Positions 12,477-25,700 of a stretch of 64,000 nt of DNA are shown one piece after another. The stretch's first letter is position 1, and the number at the start of each line of letters is the position of its first letter. The notes under the pieces were generated by a model. It did not search any database. It had not been told where the DNA came from and worked only from the letters and a program-made list of their open reading frames with translations. Where the stretch lies: NCBI GenBank assembly GCA_005656395.1, contig SRSI01000004.1:744001-808000 (forward strand), given 5' to 3'. The stretch comes from Strongyloides papillosus. Lineage: Eukaryota > Nematoda > Chromadorea > Rhabditida > Strongyloididae. The translations under genes were made by a program, and so were the position numbers.

Positions 12477-13654
12477 CTACAACTTTTTGCTTATAAATTC
12501 AAGAATTGAAAATATAATTACTGATCCAAAAAGAATTCCAGCTACTACCATATATGCTTTAAATAGAAAATAATTTCTCGATGGTAATATGTTATTTGTT
12601 GTTATTATAAACCGTTTTCTAGCATCATAACTATCAACGTTGTATGAATATTTAATATCTAATTGGTACAATCCAATTGGAAGTCCATTTTTAAATAATT
12701 TATCTTTTTGTATCAAGGAACGATAATTTTTTCTAAATTTCGGGAGTGCGGCAGATTTCATCCAAATAATAAAATCAGCATTTTCAAAGCCATATCCTGT
12801 TATATTACTACCTAATTTACAAACTTCAGTTTTCCAATTAGGTGGTTTAGTTGTATTAAAAAATGCATTACATAATGTCTGTCCATCATTGGTTTTTGGA
12901 TTCTTAAATTTTTTTTTCCTATCAGTTGGCCACAATATTCTATCTGTATTCCATGGAATTTGATAAAGATAATTCTCATTATTAAACTTTGAAAAGATAA
13001 ATGTATCATTGAACATTGTATTTGCAACTGAACCACAAGGAGCAATAGGTCTTTGCGACTCTTGATCTATCTTAAATTTTTTGCATTCATTAATAGATTT
13101 AGGATGCCCTTCCAACTGATAATCACTTCTATCATCAAAGTAAGACTTCCAATTTTGATAAAATTTATGTAAAGAGTACTGAAAAGTTATGTTTCCATTT
13201 ATAACTTCAAAAAGTTCAATTCTAAAGGTACATATCGTATTATTATTCTCATCAAGTGATGTACCATGATAAGACCATCTATATCTATCGTTATTATCAA
13301 TAATTTTTGAATTATTATCCTTATAACAATCTGTGTAGTCAATACTTACTTCATGCACTATAATAATACAAATAATTAAAATATTTTTATGTGGAAAAAA
13401 ATAATAATATTACTTAAATCTAAATTTATCTTTAATATTATTGCTATTGACAAACACCCTATTGCAATACTCAAGATAAGACCCGTACTACAAATAAATG
13501 AATATTGTGGTCGATATGATGGTAAATTTTGTTGAAGCCATTTGGATTCTAAAAAAATGATATATTTTTTATAAATGAAAATAAGAAAATAACCTGGAGG
13601 TTTATTTTGCAATCCACTTTTACTAGCAATTTTAGGAATAACAGTTGAATGCAT
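12477..13654 (-). CDS. CDC50/TMEM30 family P4-ATPase (lipid flippase) beta subunit
   Basis: Three exons (13594..13654, 13414..13548, 12477..13357) keep frame (phases 1 and 1) and give 358 residues, the usual CDC50 length. Layout: cytoplasmic N-terminus with a KPPG...WLQQNLPSYRPQ segment, membrane helix at about residues 35-57, large lumenal/extracellular domain and a second membrane helix at about 320-345. Family signatures are clear: FYQNWKSYFDDRSDYQLEG (the YQN...RSR/DD.QL motif) and IAPCGSVANTMFNDTF (the PCG.IANS.FNDT motif), with paired cysteines and several N-glycosylation sites. CDC50 proteins are obligate partners for folding, export and activity of P4-ATPases that move aminophospholipids across membranes. 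C. elegans has three (chat-1 to chat-3); I cannot say which one this matches. The third exon completes an ATG codon across the junction, so translation could in principle also begin there. Confidence 0.9.
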
Positions 13655-15287
13655 AATATAAATATTTTTGTTACTTTACAATAAATTTAAGCAATCAAAA
13701 TTTATTTGTACAGATTTTTCAATATAATGATATGATATTTTCTGTTAGAGAATCATGAAAAACTACATAACTATTGATGATACATAGTACAAACAATGAT
13801 GATCATAAGAAAAAAAATTAAGGGAAAGTTAATATTCTTTTTAAAAAATTCTTAAAAATTTTGAATTATAATAAATAAAAGAAAAAGCAAATGTATTATG
13901 AAGTTGTTTTTTATTGTCGAGTAACTAAATAAATCTTTCTTAAAAGCTTTACATACTTCATTTTATAATAAATTATTAGAATATATTAGTATCAAAGTAC
14001 AGTTTAAGGTAAAGATTTTATGCATTCTTAAAACTTTTATCAATATATTAAACAATAAAATTTTCTAGAGATTACTAAATACAATTAGGTGTTAATTAAA
14101 AAAATATTTTGATATTTATATATATGCAAACAGAAAAAAATGATAAAATTGAAAAGTGCAAAACCAACAAAATTTAATGATTTAAATATTATTTTTTTGT
14201 TTTTAAAAAGTGATTATATTTTTTTGGTAAAAAATTTACCTGTTAATTGTATTTTTTTAAAATACAAAGCATTTTGCTATGCTTTTAAATTATCCATTTT
14301 TTATTTATATCATTTCATCATTATTTTTAAACATTTATATGTTATTTAACTATATAAATATAATTCATTATTTGTTATATATATAAGTAAACAAAATTAA
14401 ATTTATTAATAATTTTACATCACACTTATCTAACAATAATAACAATTCACATTAATGAGTGTTACTTTTTTTACTTTTGCTTAACACTGCTTTATTAACT
14501 GTTATATTATCTTAACTTATAAGTATATTGCATAATAATGATCAATGTCAATCTTTTTCTACTGATAAGTTTTATTATGATTCCACTGATAACATGAAAT
14601 TTTATAATTAAAATTGGATAACATTTTTTTCTCTTTCTTTAACTTTTAGTTAAAGCAACAAAATTATTATTACCATATTTGATAGTCTTTACACTATCAA
14701 TTGTTCTTAACCGGTGCATTTAATTCTTCTAGTAAGAATGATGTTAATTCTTCCGGTGACAACATTTTATCATTATAATAAAAATTAAGAAAAGTATAAG
14801 TATTTTTATGTAATCATATCATATTATTAAAATAGAGATTAATGTTTAATTTCTATTACCTGTCTATATAAGGAGAATAGATGAAAATATATCATTTTTT
14901 GCCATATACTTGAATTACAAGTATGATAAGTATCAATCATCTTATCAATAGCTCGATTATTATTACGATTGTTAAATATGCTAATCGACTAAGAAATTTA
15001 CAGATTATATGTTATATATTTCTTTTTTGAGAATTTCCACTGTTCTTTTTATCAATTCTGATAATTTATCGTTTAAAAGGAATTTAAAAAAAATTATAAT
15101 TCATAGTACTTAACAAATTATAATAATGATTGTAATACTTATTTATCCTGTTGTATTACAAACAGTAATTTATATAAAACGATATAAAAAACATAAATAA
15201 ATTATTAACGGTATATTTAATTTTTATTTTTTTAGCGAAATTTTTGAATAAAAAAAGTATTCAATATTTTTGTATATATAATAAATT
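13655..15287. promoter_or_regulatory. Divergent promoter region with clustered GATA sites upstream of pept-1
   Basis: About 1.6 kb between the CDC50-like gene (-) and pept-1 (+). Four TGATAA-type GATA sites lie between 14561 and 14947 (ACTGATAAGT at 14561, TGATAA at 14587, TGATAAG at 14924, CTTATCA at 14941). In C. elegans, intestinal genes including pept-1 are driven by GATA factors through TGATAA sites, so this may be the gut enhancer; in such A+T-rich DNA some sites will be chance. The stretch 14697-14988 also has minus-strand coding-like segments, described separately. Confidence 0.35.
14697..14988 (-). other. Possible minus-strand coding exons, unplaced
   Basis: A frame at 14860..14988 is bounded by an acceptor-like TTTCTTAG and a donor-like CAG|GTAATA and encodes 43 residues with normal composition (contains RAIDKMIDTYHTCNSSIW). 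A short frame at 14697..14765 reads MLSPEELTSFLLEELNAPV and then stops; its DNA is much less A+T-rich than its surroundings. I could not find an acceptor that joins them in frame, so no gene model is given. They may be exons of a small gene or chance. Confidence 0.2.
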
Positions 15288-18200
15288 ATGGAAGGACCAA
15301 AAAAAAGATTCAGTGGTGGTAAGTTTAGTATTTATCAACTTTTAAATTATGTTATCTTTATCATTCTATTTTCTCTCTCTGTTTTACTAACTTTGATTTT
15401 TTGATTTTTGAAATTAAACAAAAAAAGTTACATAGAAGAAATTATCAGTAAAGGTTAAATGTTATCTAGGGATTTAATATTTTAAAGGAAAAAATGACCA
15501 GTGATAAAAATTAAGAGTTAGTGTGAAATGTTTTAAATAGCCAATATATGGTTAACTTTCACATTGAGATTATAATGGTTATTTTATTGATATGTCTAAG
15601 TCTGATGAGGTGTATTTTAAATGTGGAAAAATACATTATCAATGTTTCTATCTTGTTTAGTAACATTTATGCATTAATTTTTTAGGATAATTGTTATATA
15701 CATATTTACAATAAATATGTTCACGTGACTATACATTTTAGATAGCTCAAAAATTCGTCCACAGCAATATAATTTAATATATTGGTTTATTCATTTTTAA
15801 AAGTCTTGCTGTCGAATATATTTATTTTACAATTTTATTGTTTCCATATTGCAGATTATTTTAAAAATTCTTGGGTTATTTTGTGAGATATATATTTGTA
15901 CATAAGAAATATTAACTTATTTAATAAAATAATTATGATTGAAAGAAATAATGCAAATGAGAGAGAAGGTTCATTTAAATATTATTAGTATTATTATTAT
16001 TTGTAAAATTTTATCTTTACAGAACTCATACCTGAGAATGCTTCTTTAAGAAAATATCATCCATCATCTGAATTGGATCCTGAACCAAAAACACTCAGTG
16101 AAATGGTAAAAAAATGGCCAAAATCAACATTCTGTATAATTGGTAATGAATTCTGTGAAAGATTCTCATATTATGGTATGAGAGCAGTTTTAACACTTTA
16201 TCTTATCAATGTATTAAGTTTTGATAATAGTAAAGCTACTATTTTCTTCCATGCTTTTACTGTTTTTGCATATACTTCTCCTCTTATTGGCTCTGTACTT
16301 GCTGATGGATATATTGGAAAGTTTTGGACAATTTTTTCTATTTCTCTTATTTATGCTTCTGGTCAGGTTATTTTAGCAGTGTCTTCAACAATATCAAAAG
16401 GTTCTAGTATTCACCCAGGATTAGATATACTGGGATTGGCGATTATTGCATTCGGTACAGGTGGTATTAAACCATGTGTTTCAGCCTTTGGTGCAGATCA
16501 ATTTCCAGCACATTACACAACAATGATTTCTCACTACTTTTCAATTTTTTATTTTATGATTAATGCTGGCTCAACTATATCTATGGTTTTAACTCCTGAA
16601 TTTAGAGCAACTCCATGTCTCGGGTATGACTCATGTTTTCCATTAGCTTTTGGTATACCTGCTGTTCTCATGCTTGTCGCAACAGGAATTTTTATGGCTG
16701 GGTCATTTTCATATGTAAAGTTACCTCCAAAGGAGAATGTTGTATTTAGAGTAATTGGCACAATATGGGTTGCAATTAAGAATAAATTTTCAAAATCGTC
16801 AAGTAGAAATCACTGGTTAGAACACTTTTTAGATACACATAATTGTAAAACAGATATCAAATGTATTACAGCTAATCAAAATAGACCGGAAAATAGACAT
16901 AAATGTGCTCAGCAGAAATTTGTTGAAGATGTTAAATCACTTGTTCGTGTATGTGTTATGATGGTACCTGTACCAATGTTCTGGGCGCTTTATGATCAAC
17001 AAGGTTCAAAATGGATTATTCAAGCTCTTGCTATGGATGCTCAAATATGGAATGGATTTGACTTATTACCGGATCAAATGGGTGTTTTAAATGCGATTTT
17101 TATTTTAATTGCTATTCCTGTTTTCCAAGCTATTGTATATCCATTAGTTGAAAAGTGTGGAATCAAAACAACCTTACTTCGTCGAATGATTGTCGGTGGT
17201 CTTATTGCAGCTGGTTCTTTTGTTGTTGCTGGATTTGTTCAAGTTGGTGTCAATCAAACATTACCTGACATTCCACAACAAAATGAAGCTTTCTTTGCTA
17301 TTGTTAATGGATTTAAAGGTTGTGATGCTACTGTTAGTATTGATAACTATGCAACTCAATTTATTCCAGCCAATGGATCATTATATGATAACAAAGTTGA
17401 AGATCACCTTTCACTATATAGATTTAAAAATGTAAATAAACAAATAAGTTTAACTGTTCATGCTAAATTTAATGGAACCAATTGCACCAGTGATCATGAT
17501 TATAATGTTGTATTAAATGGTGGAGAAACAAGCTTTTTATTTATGTCATCAGAGGGATCATTTAAAAATTCAGTTAGTCTTGATAAACCACAAGAAGGTG
17601 AGGGTGAATCTAGTGTTACTATAAACTTTATGATACCCTGTACTGAGACAAATAAAGCATCCTTGAATAATAAAAAAGTAACATGGAGTAATTGTGATAA
17701 ATCAGCAAATCCTAATAAAGAAATATATTTTGGTAGGTTAGCCGTTTGTGTTGATCCACCTAAAGATATAAATAATCCATGTGATCCAAGAGATACAGGA
17801 AAATACTATGTATGGAAAAGTGATTCATATAACAAGGCAATTGCTACTTTTGCTGATGGTACATCTGTTAATTATACAAAATATCAGAGTAATGATATTA
17901 AAAGAAATGTATGGAAAATGTACTATGTAAATTACACTCTTGGAGATTCATCCAGAACACCAGCATCAACAGAGATAACTGCCATACCTGTAGATGGATC
18001 TACATTTACTTTTGATGGTATGGGAGGTGTATATCAATATCAAATTTATCAAAGTAAAATAACACAAGAAATTTTGTTAAATAGATTTATTGTTGTCCCA
18101 AAAAATCATCTTTCTATACTTTTACAAGTTCCACAGTATGTTGTTATTACCGTTGCTGAAATTCTTTTTTCAATTACTGGTCTTGAATTTGCTTACTCCC

Positions 18201-18523
18201 AAGCTGCACCAAGTATGAAATCTGTTGTTCAAGCTGTGTGGTTAATAACAGTCGCTTTCGGTGATTTGATTATTATTATTATTGAACTTCTTGACTTGTT
18301 CGAGAATCATGCTACAGAGATGTTTGCTTATGCCGGTGCTATGGTCGCTGTTATTGGAGTATTAGTCATATTAAGCATCTTCTACTATGAGTATGTAGAT
18401 TATTCAGAAGAGGAGAAGGATGATAAAGAGGAAGAAAGTACTGGAACGATAGTAAAAGAACAATTACCAAGTGTATCTTTACAAGATTCGTCATCATATA
18501 ATGATGGATATGAAAGTGATTAA
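15288..18523 (+). CDS. pept-1: Proton-coupled oligopeptide transporter (POT/PTR2, SLC15), PEPT-1 type
   Basis: A 31-nt first exon (15288..15318) and one long exon (16023..18523) join in phase 1 to give 843 residues; C. elegans PEPT-1 is about 835. Near residues 52-62 is the family motif E-F-C-E-R-F-S-Y-Y-G, whose E/R residues take part in proton and peptide binding. GTGGIKPCVSAFGADQF is the PTR2 signature. Twelve membrane helices can be laid out, with the large extracellular domain between helices 9 and 10 (about residues 400-690) seen in animal PEPT1/2, here with several N-glycosylation sites and cysteines. The tail is acidic and cytoplasmic. The protein takes up di- and tripeptides with protons at the intestinal apical membrane. 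Clustered GATA sites upstream fit gut expression. The 704-bp first intron is long for this window. Confidence 0.93.
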
Positions 18524-20765
18524 ACTTATTAAATATCTTAATTCTCCTTATTATTTAATAATATATTCCTATATTATTTAAATCTTTTTTGTAAAATAAA
18601 ATATTATAAATAAAAACTAATTTATTTTGTTAAAAGGTGATAAGATTTTTTTAAAAGAACTATATTGTTTTTTTCATGGTTAAATATTTTATAATGTGTA
18701 TAGTAAAACAATTTATAACTATCTTTTATTAAAAGCAATACCTTTCTATCTAAAAATAATCTTTATTTTAAATTTTTACCTCTCAATAATTTTTAATGCA
18801 TAAATATTATACATTTAAAAAAACTGTTTTGTTTGAAGAGAATTTTTTAAATAAAATCTTATTTCAATATAAATGTTCCAAATTATTCATCAAATGTATA
18901 ATTCTTAAAAACTAAAAATTATTTTACCTCCTATTCATGAGTTGTTAGATATTGAATTATATTGCAACTATTTTTATTTTAAAGACTATTCATATAGTGA
19001 AAAATATCAACAATGATTTATTGTATTATCAATAATATTTTTGATATAAAATTAAAAGAAAATTCAATTATAATGTGACATGGTTTTCATATGATTGTCA
19101 TTTTCATATTTTGTAATATTTACCATTATTATAAATTCAATTTGCTTAAAAATAGCTTGTGTATTAAATGCAGTTGCAAATGTTTATTTTCATTTATTAA
19201 TAACGTAAGTTATATTATTTACTTTCCTTTTACATAAATTGTTATCTAACTGTTATATAAACTCGATCAAAAGTTCAACTTTTCATACTTATTAATATTC
19301 ACTTTTACTTTTTTATTTTATCCCTAATAACTACTATAAAACTTTGTTAAAAGTTTTAATGTATATTTAAAATATCTAAAATTGTATCGATAAAGTTAAT
19401 TAATTTCATTTTATGATTAGTATAAAATAAAAAACATTTTGATAGCATCTTAGAATATTCATAAAATAATCAATAAAGGATAAATTTTTATTTCTAATGA
19501 CTTTTACTATAGTGATCTATTGAATACAATATTTACTATAACCAATCAGAATTAATTTTTTAACTAGAACAAAAATATTAGAAATTTCTGATTTTATCAT
19601 TGTTGCGTCATTGAATTGTAAGTAAATATTGATGTTTAGGGTGCGAAATTTCTTCTTGAACAAGTTTCAAATGTTAGTATTTATAAAATGTAAGTAATAA
19701 TTTCAATATTTATATGAAACAGGTTTATTAATTAAAAGAAATGTATTCAAAATAAAAAATTATTTAAACTTTCAAAGTAAACTCATATTTCAAATTTATA
19801 TAGAAAAATAATGAATATATATTAATATTTACAGTTTTAGTTTAACGAAAGTGTGTACCTTTGTTATTTAGTATCAAGGTTAAAAAACTATTTATTAAAA
19901 TTTGTATGAAAACATAAAATTTTTTTTATTTTAGATTATTTATATATAGTTTCTATTGTAAATATGCCATATAATACTTATAAATTTCTTAATGTTAAAA
20001 ATTGTCTAAGAAATGTAATTATCCTACTAAAAAAATAATTTTAAATTCTTTTCTAATTAAAGTGCTCATATAATAGTAGAAAATGATGGAATTATTTATA
20101 TAGAAGATTTTATTTAAATTAAAACTACAGTTACTTTCTTTCAAGGCTTACTTTAAAAAATTTATTTATAGCTAAATTTAAATTATTTTTATTATAGTAT
20201 AGATATTTCTTACTAGGTTTTATATTGTAAAAAACATTCCATGGAGATCATAAAAAGTAACATTTACTGATAGGCATAAAAAAATTTTTATGGTGTCAAA
20301 AATATTAATTTTTGTACTTTTAGAAATTACTGATTATCTTAAAATAAATTCATTGTTTATTCTTTTCTATTACATTAACTTTTACACATTGAAAAACAAG
20401 TATTTCCACATTGCAAAACCTTTAGAGATAAAAAATATTTAATTATAGATATTATTATAATTTCTGCGTAGTTATGAAATAAATAAGATAATTGTGTTTA
20501 AAAATTTTATTAATTAAAGTCTATTATTAACATTGCAAACATTTTGAGATATTTCTCTTTTTTATTAAATTAATATAAATTAATAAAAATATAACAATTT
20601 CATCAAAAGGTAAAAGAAATTTTGTAAAAACAATTTTGTAAATAGTAATTAATACATAATTTAGTAGAATTTTACAAATTTTCGTTTTACCATAACTAAT
20701 ATTACTAATAGAGGTATTAAAAAAATGCAAAAAAAAGCCATTTAATATTATAAAAATAAAGCAAT
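18524..20765. other. Convergent intergenic region, no gene seen
   Basis: About 2.2 kb of A+T-rich sequence between the 3' ends of pept-1 (+) and the RASSF gene (-). An open frame at 20527..20730 (-) is of random composition. No RNA gene or repeat is recognised. Confidence 0.45.
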
Positions 20766-22780
20766 TTATGATTTATCAAGTTCAGAAATATCAATACCTC
20801 TTGATTTTAATTCCATATCTAAATAAAATGCAAATATTCTTTGCCTTTCAATCAACTGTTGCTTTTGACATTGTTCTTGTAAATCAAGAATTTTTAAAAA
20901 ATTTTCAAGCTCTGGTAATTCAAAACCTTCCCAAACAATTCCTCCCGTGTCGTTTTCTTGTAAAACAAAATCAACAATTGTACCCTCTTTATCTAATTTC
21001 TTTTTTATCTCACCAATTTTTTCCTCATCATCAATCTTTTTCATCTTTCCATTTTCATATTTTATATAAAGAGCAAATTTTTTTGGATTGTCAGCTATTT
21101 TAAATTTTGACAGTAAAAGTAATATAAAACGAGATGTTTTAACATTCGTTTTAATTGATACATTTTTTGGTGTATTTTTGGGAACATAAATTGAAGTGAT
21201 TGTACCCGTCAAAAGTGTTGGTAAACCAGTCCCCAATTGAATTGTTTCATTTGTCCTTTCGATAATGTTAATTGGGCGTCGAAAGTTAAAGATCACTTGA
21301 ATTTTTATTTTCTCTTCAATTGAAATTTTAACTTTATCATCTCTGTCAACTTCTTCTTTTGATGCTTCTGTCACAACATTACTTGTGTTACTTTCATCAC
21401 TACTGTCATTAAAATCAATTAAATCACCATTAGAAAAACCACTTATTGATATTGTATTTGAAGATGGCATACTCCAAAAGGCAGTTTCTTCCTCAAAATT
21501 TTCCACTTCACATGTTGTTTTGTTATTATTTGGACAATTGAGGGTAATTAAATTACTACACTTAGAGTGGCAAGTAAATTGGCAATCTATAAATTTAGAT
21601 ATTAGGAAAAATGAAAGAGGATTTATGGTATCTTACATTTGCATTGTACCGCTTGTCTTAATAATAATTCCCATATGAAATCTCCACATTTATCACACCA
21701 TGTTGGATTATATAATTTTATTGTAACAAATTCATGACCCTCACCTTTGATGGTGTTTCCAATCGGAAACAACCCATCTAAGGGTCCAAATGTTTGTAAT
21801 TGGTACTTGTCAAAGCTACTTGATTGTAATGTATCATACATCATCTCTTTTTGTGAATCTAACCAGTTACTATAATCTTCTGGAAATATTGAATAATCAT
21901 CATCCACAATCTTTAGTTCATCCTCCATAAAATCACCTTTGTTAGAATCTCCATCATTTGTAACTTCTGTAATCTCACTTAAACCATCATCTTCCGCGTT
22001 ATAAGTATTCTTATTCGATGCACCCAACTGCATAAGCCATTCAGCCATTCCAGTAAATTGATTTATTTTTTGCTTAACAGCAGAAAACCAACTAAAAATG
22101 TACTTATATAAAATGATAAAAAAATTTAAAATGTTGATAAAAAATATATTATTAATGAGAATATATTTTGTAAATTGTTGGAAATTTTACATAAGTGATA
22201 AATAATATTTTTACAATCACCAAAATAATCAAATAATTTTTTAACATTCAAATTAAATTATATATCAGACAAGTATAGATAAATATATATATCAATTTTA
22301 CATTTATTAAATACTTCTTTTTCTAAAGCTAATGACGACAAATATAATTAAAATATGTTCTAATTGGTGATTGTCGTTGGGAGAGGAATAAGATGTGACA
22401 AATAGATGATTAATTTTAAATTTTTAGGTAAAAATATTTATTTTCACAAAATGAAGAATTTTGTACAATATTTCACTAAAAATAGTTCCTAAAATTAACA
22501 TCTAATATGATTATAAAAGGAGGAAAAATAAATTGATATAACGTTACAATCCGCCATCATATATATTATTAATAATTTAGTCGATTTTTTATATTTTCAA
22601 AAATCGTAAATATTTAAAAACTAACCTTTGTTTAATTTCATTGTTTTTATTGGTTATATTGCTTTCAACACCATTTATTGAACTAGAAAAATTATTATTA
22701 AAGAAATTTTCCTCATCGTCCTCGTCATTTCCATCCATTTGATAAGATGAAGGATGAAATATAAAATTTGCTTGTAACAT
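20766..22780 (-). CDS. rsf-1: RASSF family protein (C1 + Ras-association + SARAH domains)
   Basis: Three exons (22626..22780, 21637..22091, 20766..21586) keep frame (phases 2 and 1) for 476 residues. After an acidic N-terminus, a C1 zinc finger spans about residues 171-221, starting HEFVTIKLYNPTWCDKCGDF, with later CKYC, TCHSKC and C ligands in the correct H-C-C-C-C-H-C-C spacing. A Ras-association domain follows at about 300-405 (FILLLLSKFKIADNPKKFALY is its core). The C-terminus (about 425-476, LPELENFLKILDLQEQ...) is a SARAH coiled-coil helix. This C1-RA-SARAH order is that of RASSF1/RASSF5 and C. elegans RSF-1. Such proteins bind Ras-like GTPases and pair through SARAH with Hippo/MST kinases. 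Exon 1 is placed by a clean splice and frame; a start at the internal ATG at 22048 is possible. Confidence 0.88.
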
Positions 22781-25700
22781 TTATTTTTGTATTTTATTTA
22801 TATTCTAGATAAGTCAATTTTATAGTATTTAATATCAATAGAAATTTATATTAATTGATATTATAATGTAATGATGATTCAGTATGGCAACAAAACATAC
22901 TCTTAATATTTCTGAACTAAGGAATCAACAGATATTTAACTAAAAATTAAAAAAAAAATTAAAATTTCTGAGTAACGATAAAAATTGTATTATGCCGATG
23001 GAAGACAAAGTATATATAATACTAAATTATTACTAACACTTTTTATATTTCAACTTTCTACCTAAGATAATAAAATAGATTTTAGTTTTACTTATTTAAA
23101 AAAAAAATTCATAAACAAATACATAATTTTTTGTATTACAATAAAATTGTCCCTATTGAAATAGTCTAAAAAATATAGCATAATATTTAAAACTTTTTAT
23201 GAATGAATATTTCTAATTAAAGCTGAATTAGTTAACAAAATAAAATATTTATTTGTAGTAAAAAAGTGTAAACAAAATTATACATTATTTTAATTTACTT
23301 TAAGAGTGCATATTAACTAAAAGAAATGTATATTTTTTTACTTGGTAGTTTTAGCAGTGATGCTCAAGTAAACATTTGATATGTTCTACATTGAATTATT
23401 GATCAGTAAAATAAACCATATTAAGTTTAATTCATGAGATACTCATCTTCAATTTTGGAACACGACTATTTTTAGTGATAGAGCGTATTCCATTTTAAAA
23501 TGTAAGACTAGTTATAGCATATAGTATACTATTATAGATAAGTTATATATATAATTTTTTTGAATAAGTTAAAAGTAAAAAAAAAGTGTTTTTGAAAGAG
23601 AGTGTTGAAGGGAATATTAATAATAAAAAAGATGTGAGTTATATAAGATAGAAGAAGTACAATTGAATGTTTACAAGAATGATTAATTAGTTCTATAAGG
23701 TGAATATGCAACTATTATTAATTTAATATTACAACAACTAAATATCTTTTTAACAAAATAATGGAAATTAAATAAATATCTAAAAATATTCAAATGTTTA
23801 TCAAACGCACTGATATTTTATTGTTATTAAAATGTCCTATGACATAAAATATGAAAGCACAATGTCATTTCTATGGATTATTACAAAAAAAATGTAGGAC
23901 GTTAAACTGATAATTAAAATTTTCTTCTAATATGATATTTAATAATGTATCTACATTTATAATGAAGTGTGAATAAATGAGAAATATAATAGACATATTA
24001 ATTTTAAGAAAATCTCCTGTCTCATAAAACTTCCAATATCATACTCATTTTTCAAAATTAAAAAGGGTCTCGTATAGAAACATCTGTTGGATATCTGCTT
24101 CAATCATAATTTACAAAGAGAAATTGCTAAAATTTTTATGTTTATAGATGCTTTAGTAAAATGAATGCTGTGAAAGTTAAAATTACGTTCATTAAAAGCT
24201 AAAGTAATAAAAAAATATTATATAATTCTCATTAATTGTATGAGAAGATGAGCTCCATCAACATCCATTCAAACTAAGGAAGTAAAAGCAATTTTTTTAT
24301 TATTTAATTCGTCAAGAATATCTATTAACGATCAATGAAATTATTAGTAATTTTTTTCCAAAAATAAATACCAGTAAATACAATGATTTACTTTTACATG
24401 TGATAATCTCATCTTTTTATTTATTATAAATGTTTTAAACCGACATTTATTTATATTTTACTTAAAAATTTATGAAGTAAAAAGTCTTTTTTTCTACAAA
24501 TTTAAAACAATAATTTTTAAATTTGCTATGAGTATAAAAAATTTTTAAGCATATGACTCATTTTAAAGTACTTTGTCTGGTAAATAACTTTTATTTTTCC
24601 AAATAATAAAACCTGTTCTCCATGATAATATATACAAGATTATATCAAATAAAATTAAAGTATTGTAAAGTAAATGACAAAAAATGAAATATATTGATGC
24701 TTTGACCATATTCTTTGTACATAGTGAATTTAACTCTCACATTTTTATTCTTTTTGGTCAAAGGACGTAACGATGTGATAAATAAAATTTTGCTTTATAT
24801 CTTTTTTGTAAGTATTATTTTGAAAATTTAATGAAGATATTAATCACAAACTTAATGCTTTTTTATTTATTCTTCCTTTACATAAACTTTTATAAATGAA
24901 ATATAAAAAAAAGTTATGATGGTTTCTATATTTTATTTATAAAATTTTTTTTTTTAAATAACGCATCCCTTAAATAGTTATGATTATAATATGTATAAAT
25001 GTAAAACGAGAGAAGTAATTTAAATTCATTACAATGTAAATCCTCACCAATCGACCATCTGTTAAAATCAGCTGCTGTTATGGGTAGATTATTTGTTTTC
25101 CAGTTCAATACTAATCATAGTGACCTTTAACGCCCTCAATAAATGCAGAGTTATGATGCTTTAGTAATAACTTAATAACTGCTACCATTTTTAGATTCAA
25201 ATTTAAAGGAGGAAACGTCTTTTCACTTTTTAATAATATGTTTGGTGAACCACTCTTGTTAAAAATATATAGGCTCAACCCTATTATGCAGAAACATGCA
25301 GCATGTAAATTGGAAAAAAGATCCACATTATATTTTATTAACGAGATGATAAAAAACTATTAGGTTTTTGTTCCTTTTATATTTAATATTTGGGTTAATT
25401 AACTCTCAGGTAGCAAATGGTTTTTATAATTCATAATCCTTTTTATGGGGTAAAAAACATCTGGTTCATAAAAACATCAAAGATTAGACGAAAAAAAGCA
25501 TGTATTTAGACATTATAATTAATGGAAAAAGCTTAACTAGTAGTTCTACTAAAAAAGATTCTTCTTAGAAACTTTATTAGGCACTTCATTAATAGATAAA
25601 AAGAACTGGAATATTAAAAATTTTTAGTAAACCAGCTAACATGGAAACAATTGTAACTTAATTAACCACAAATTGTGGCTAATTATTGGTTTGTTAAAAA

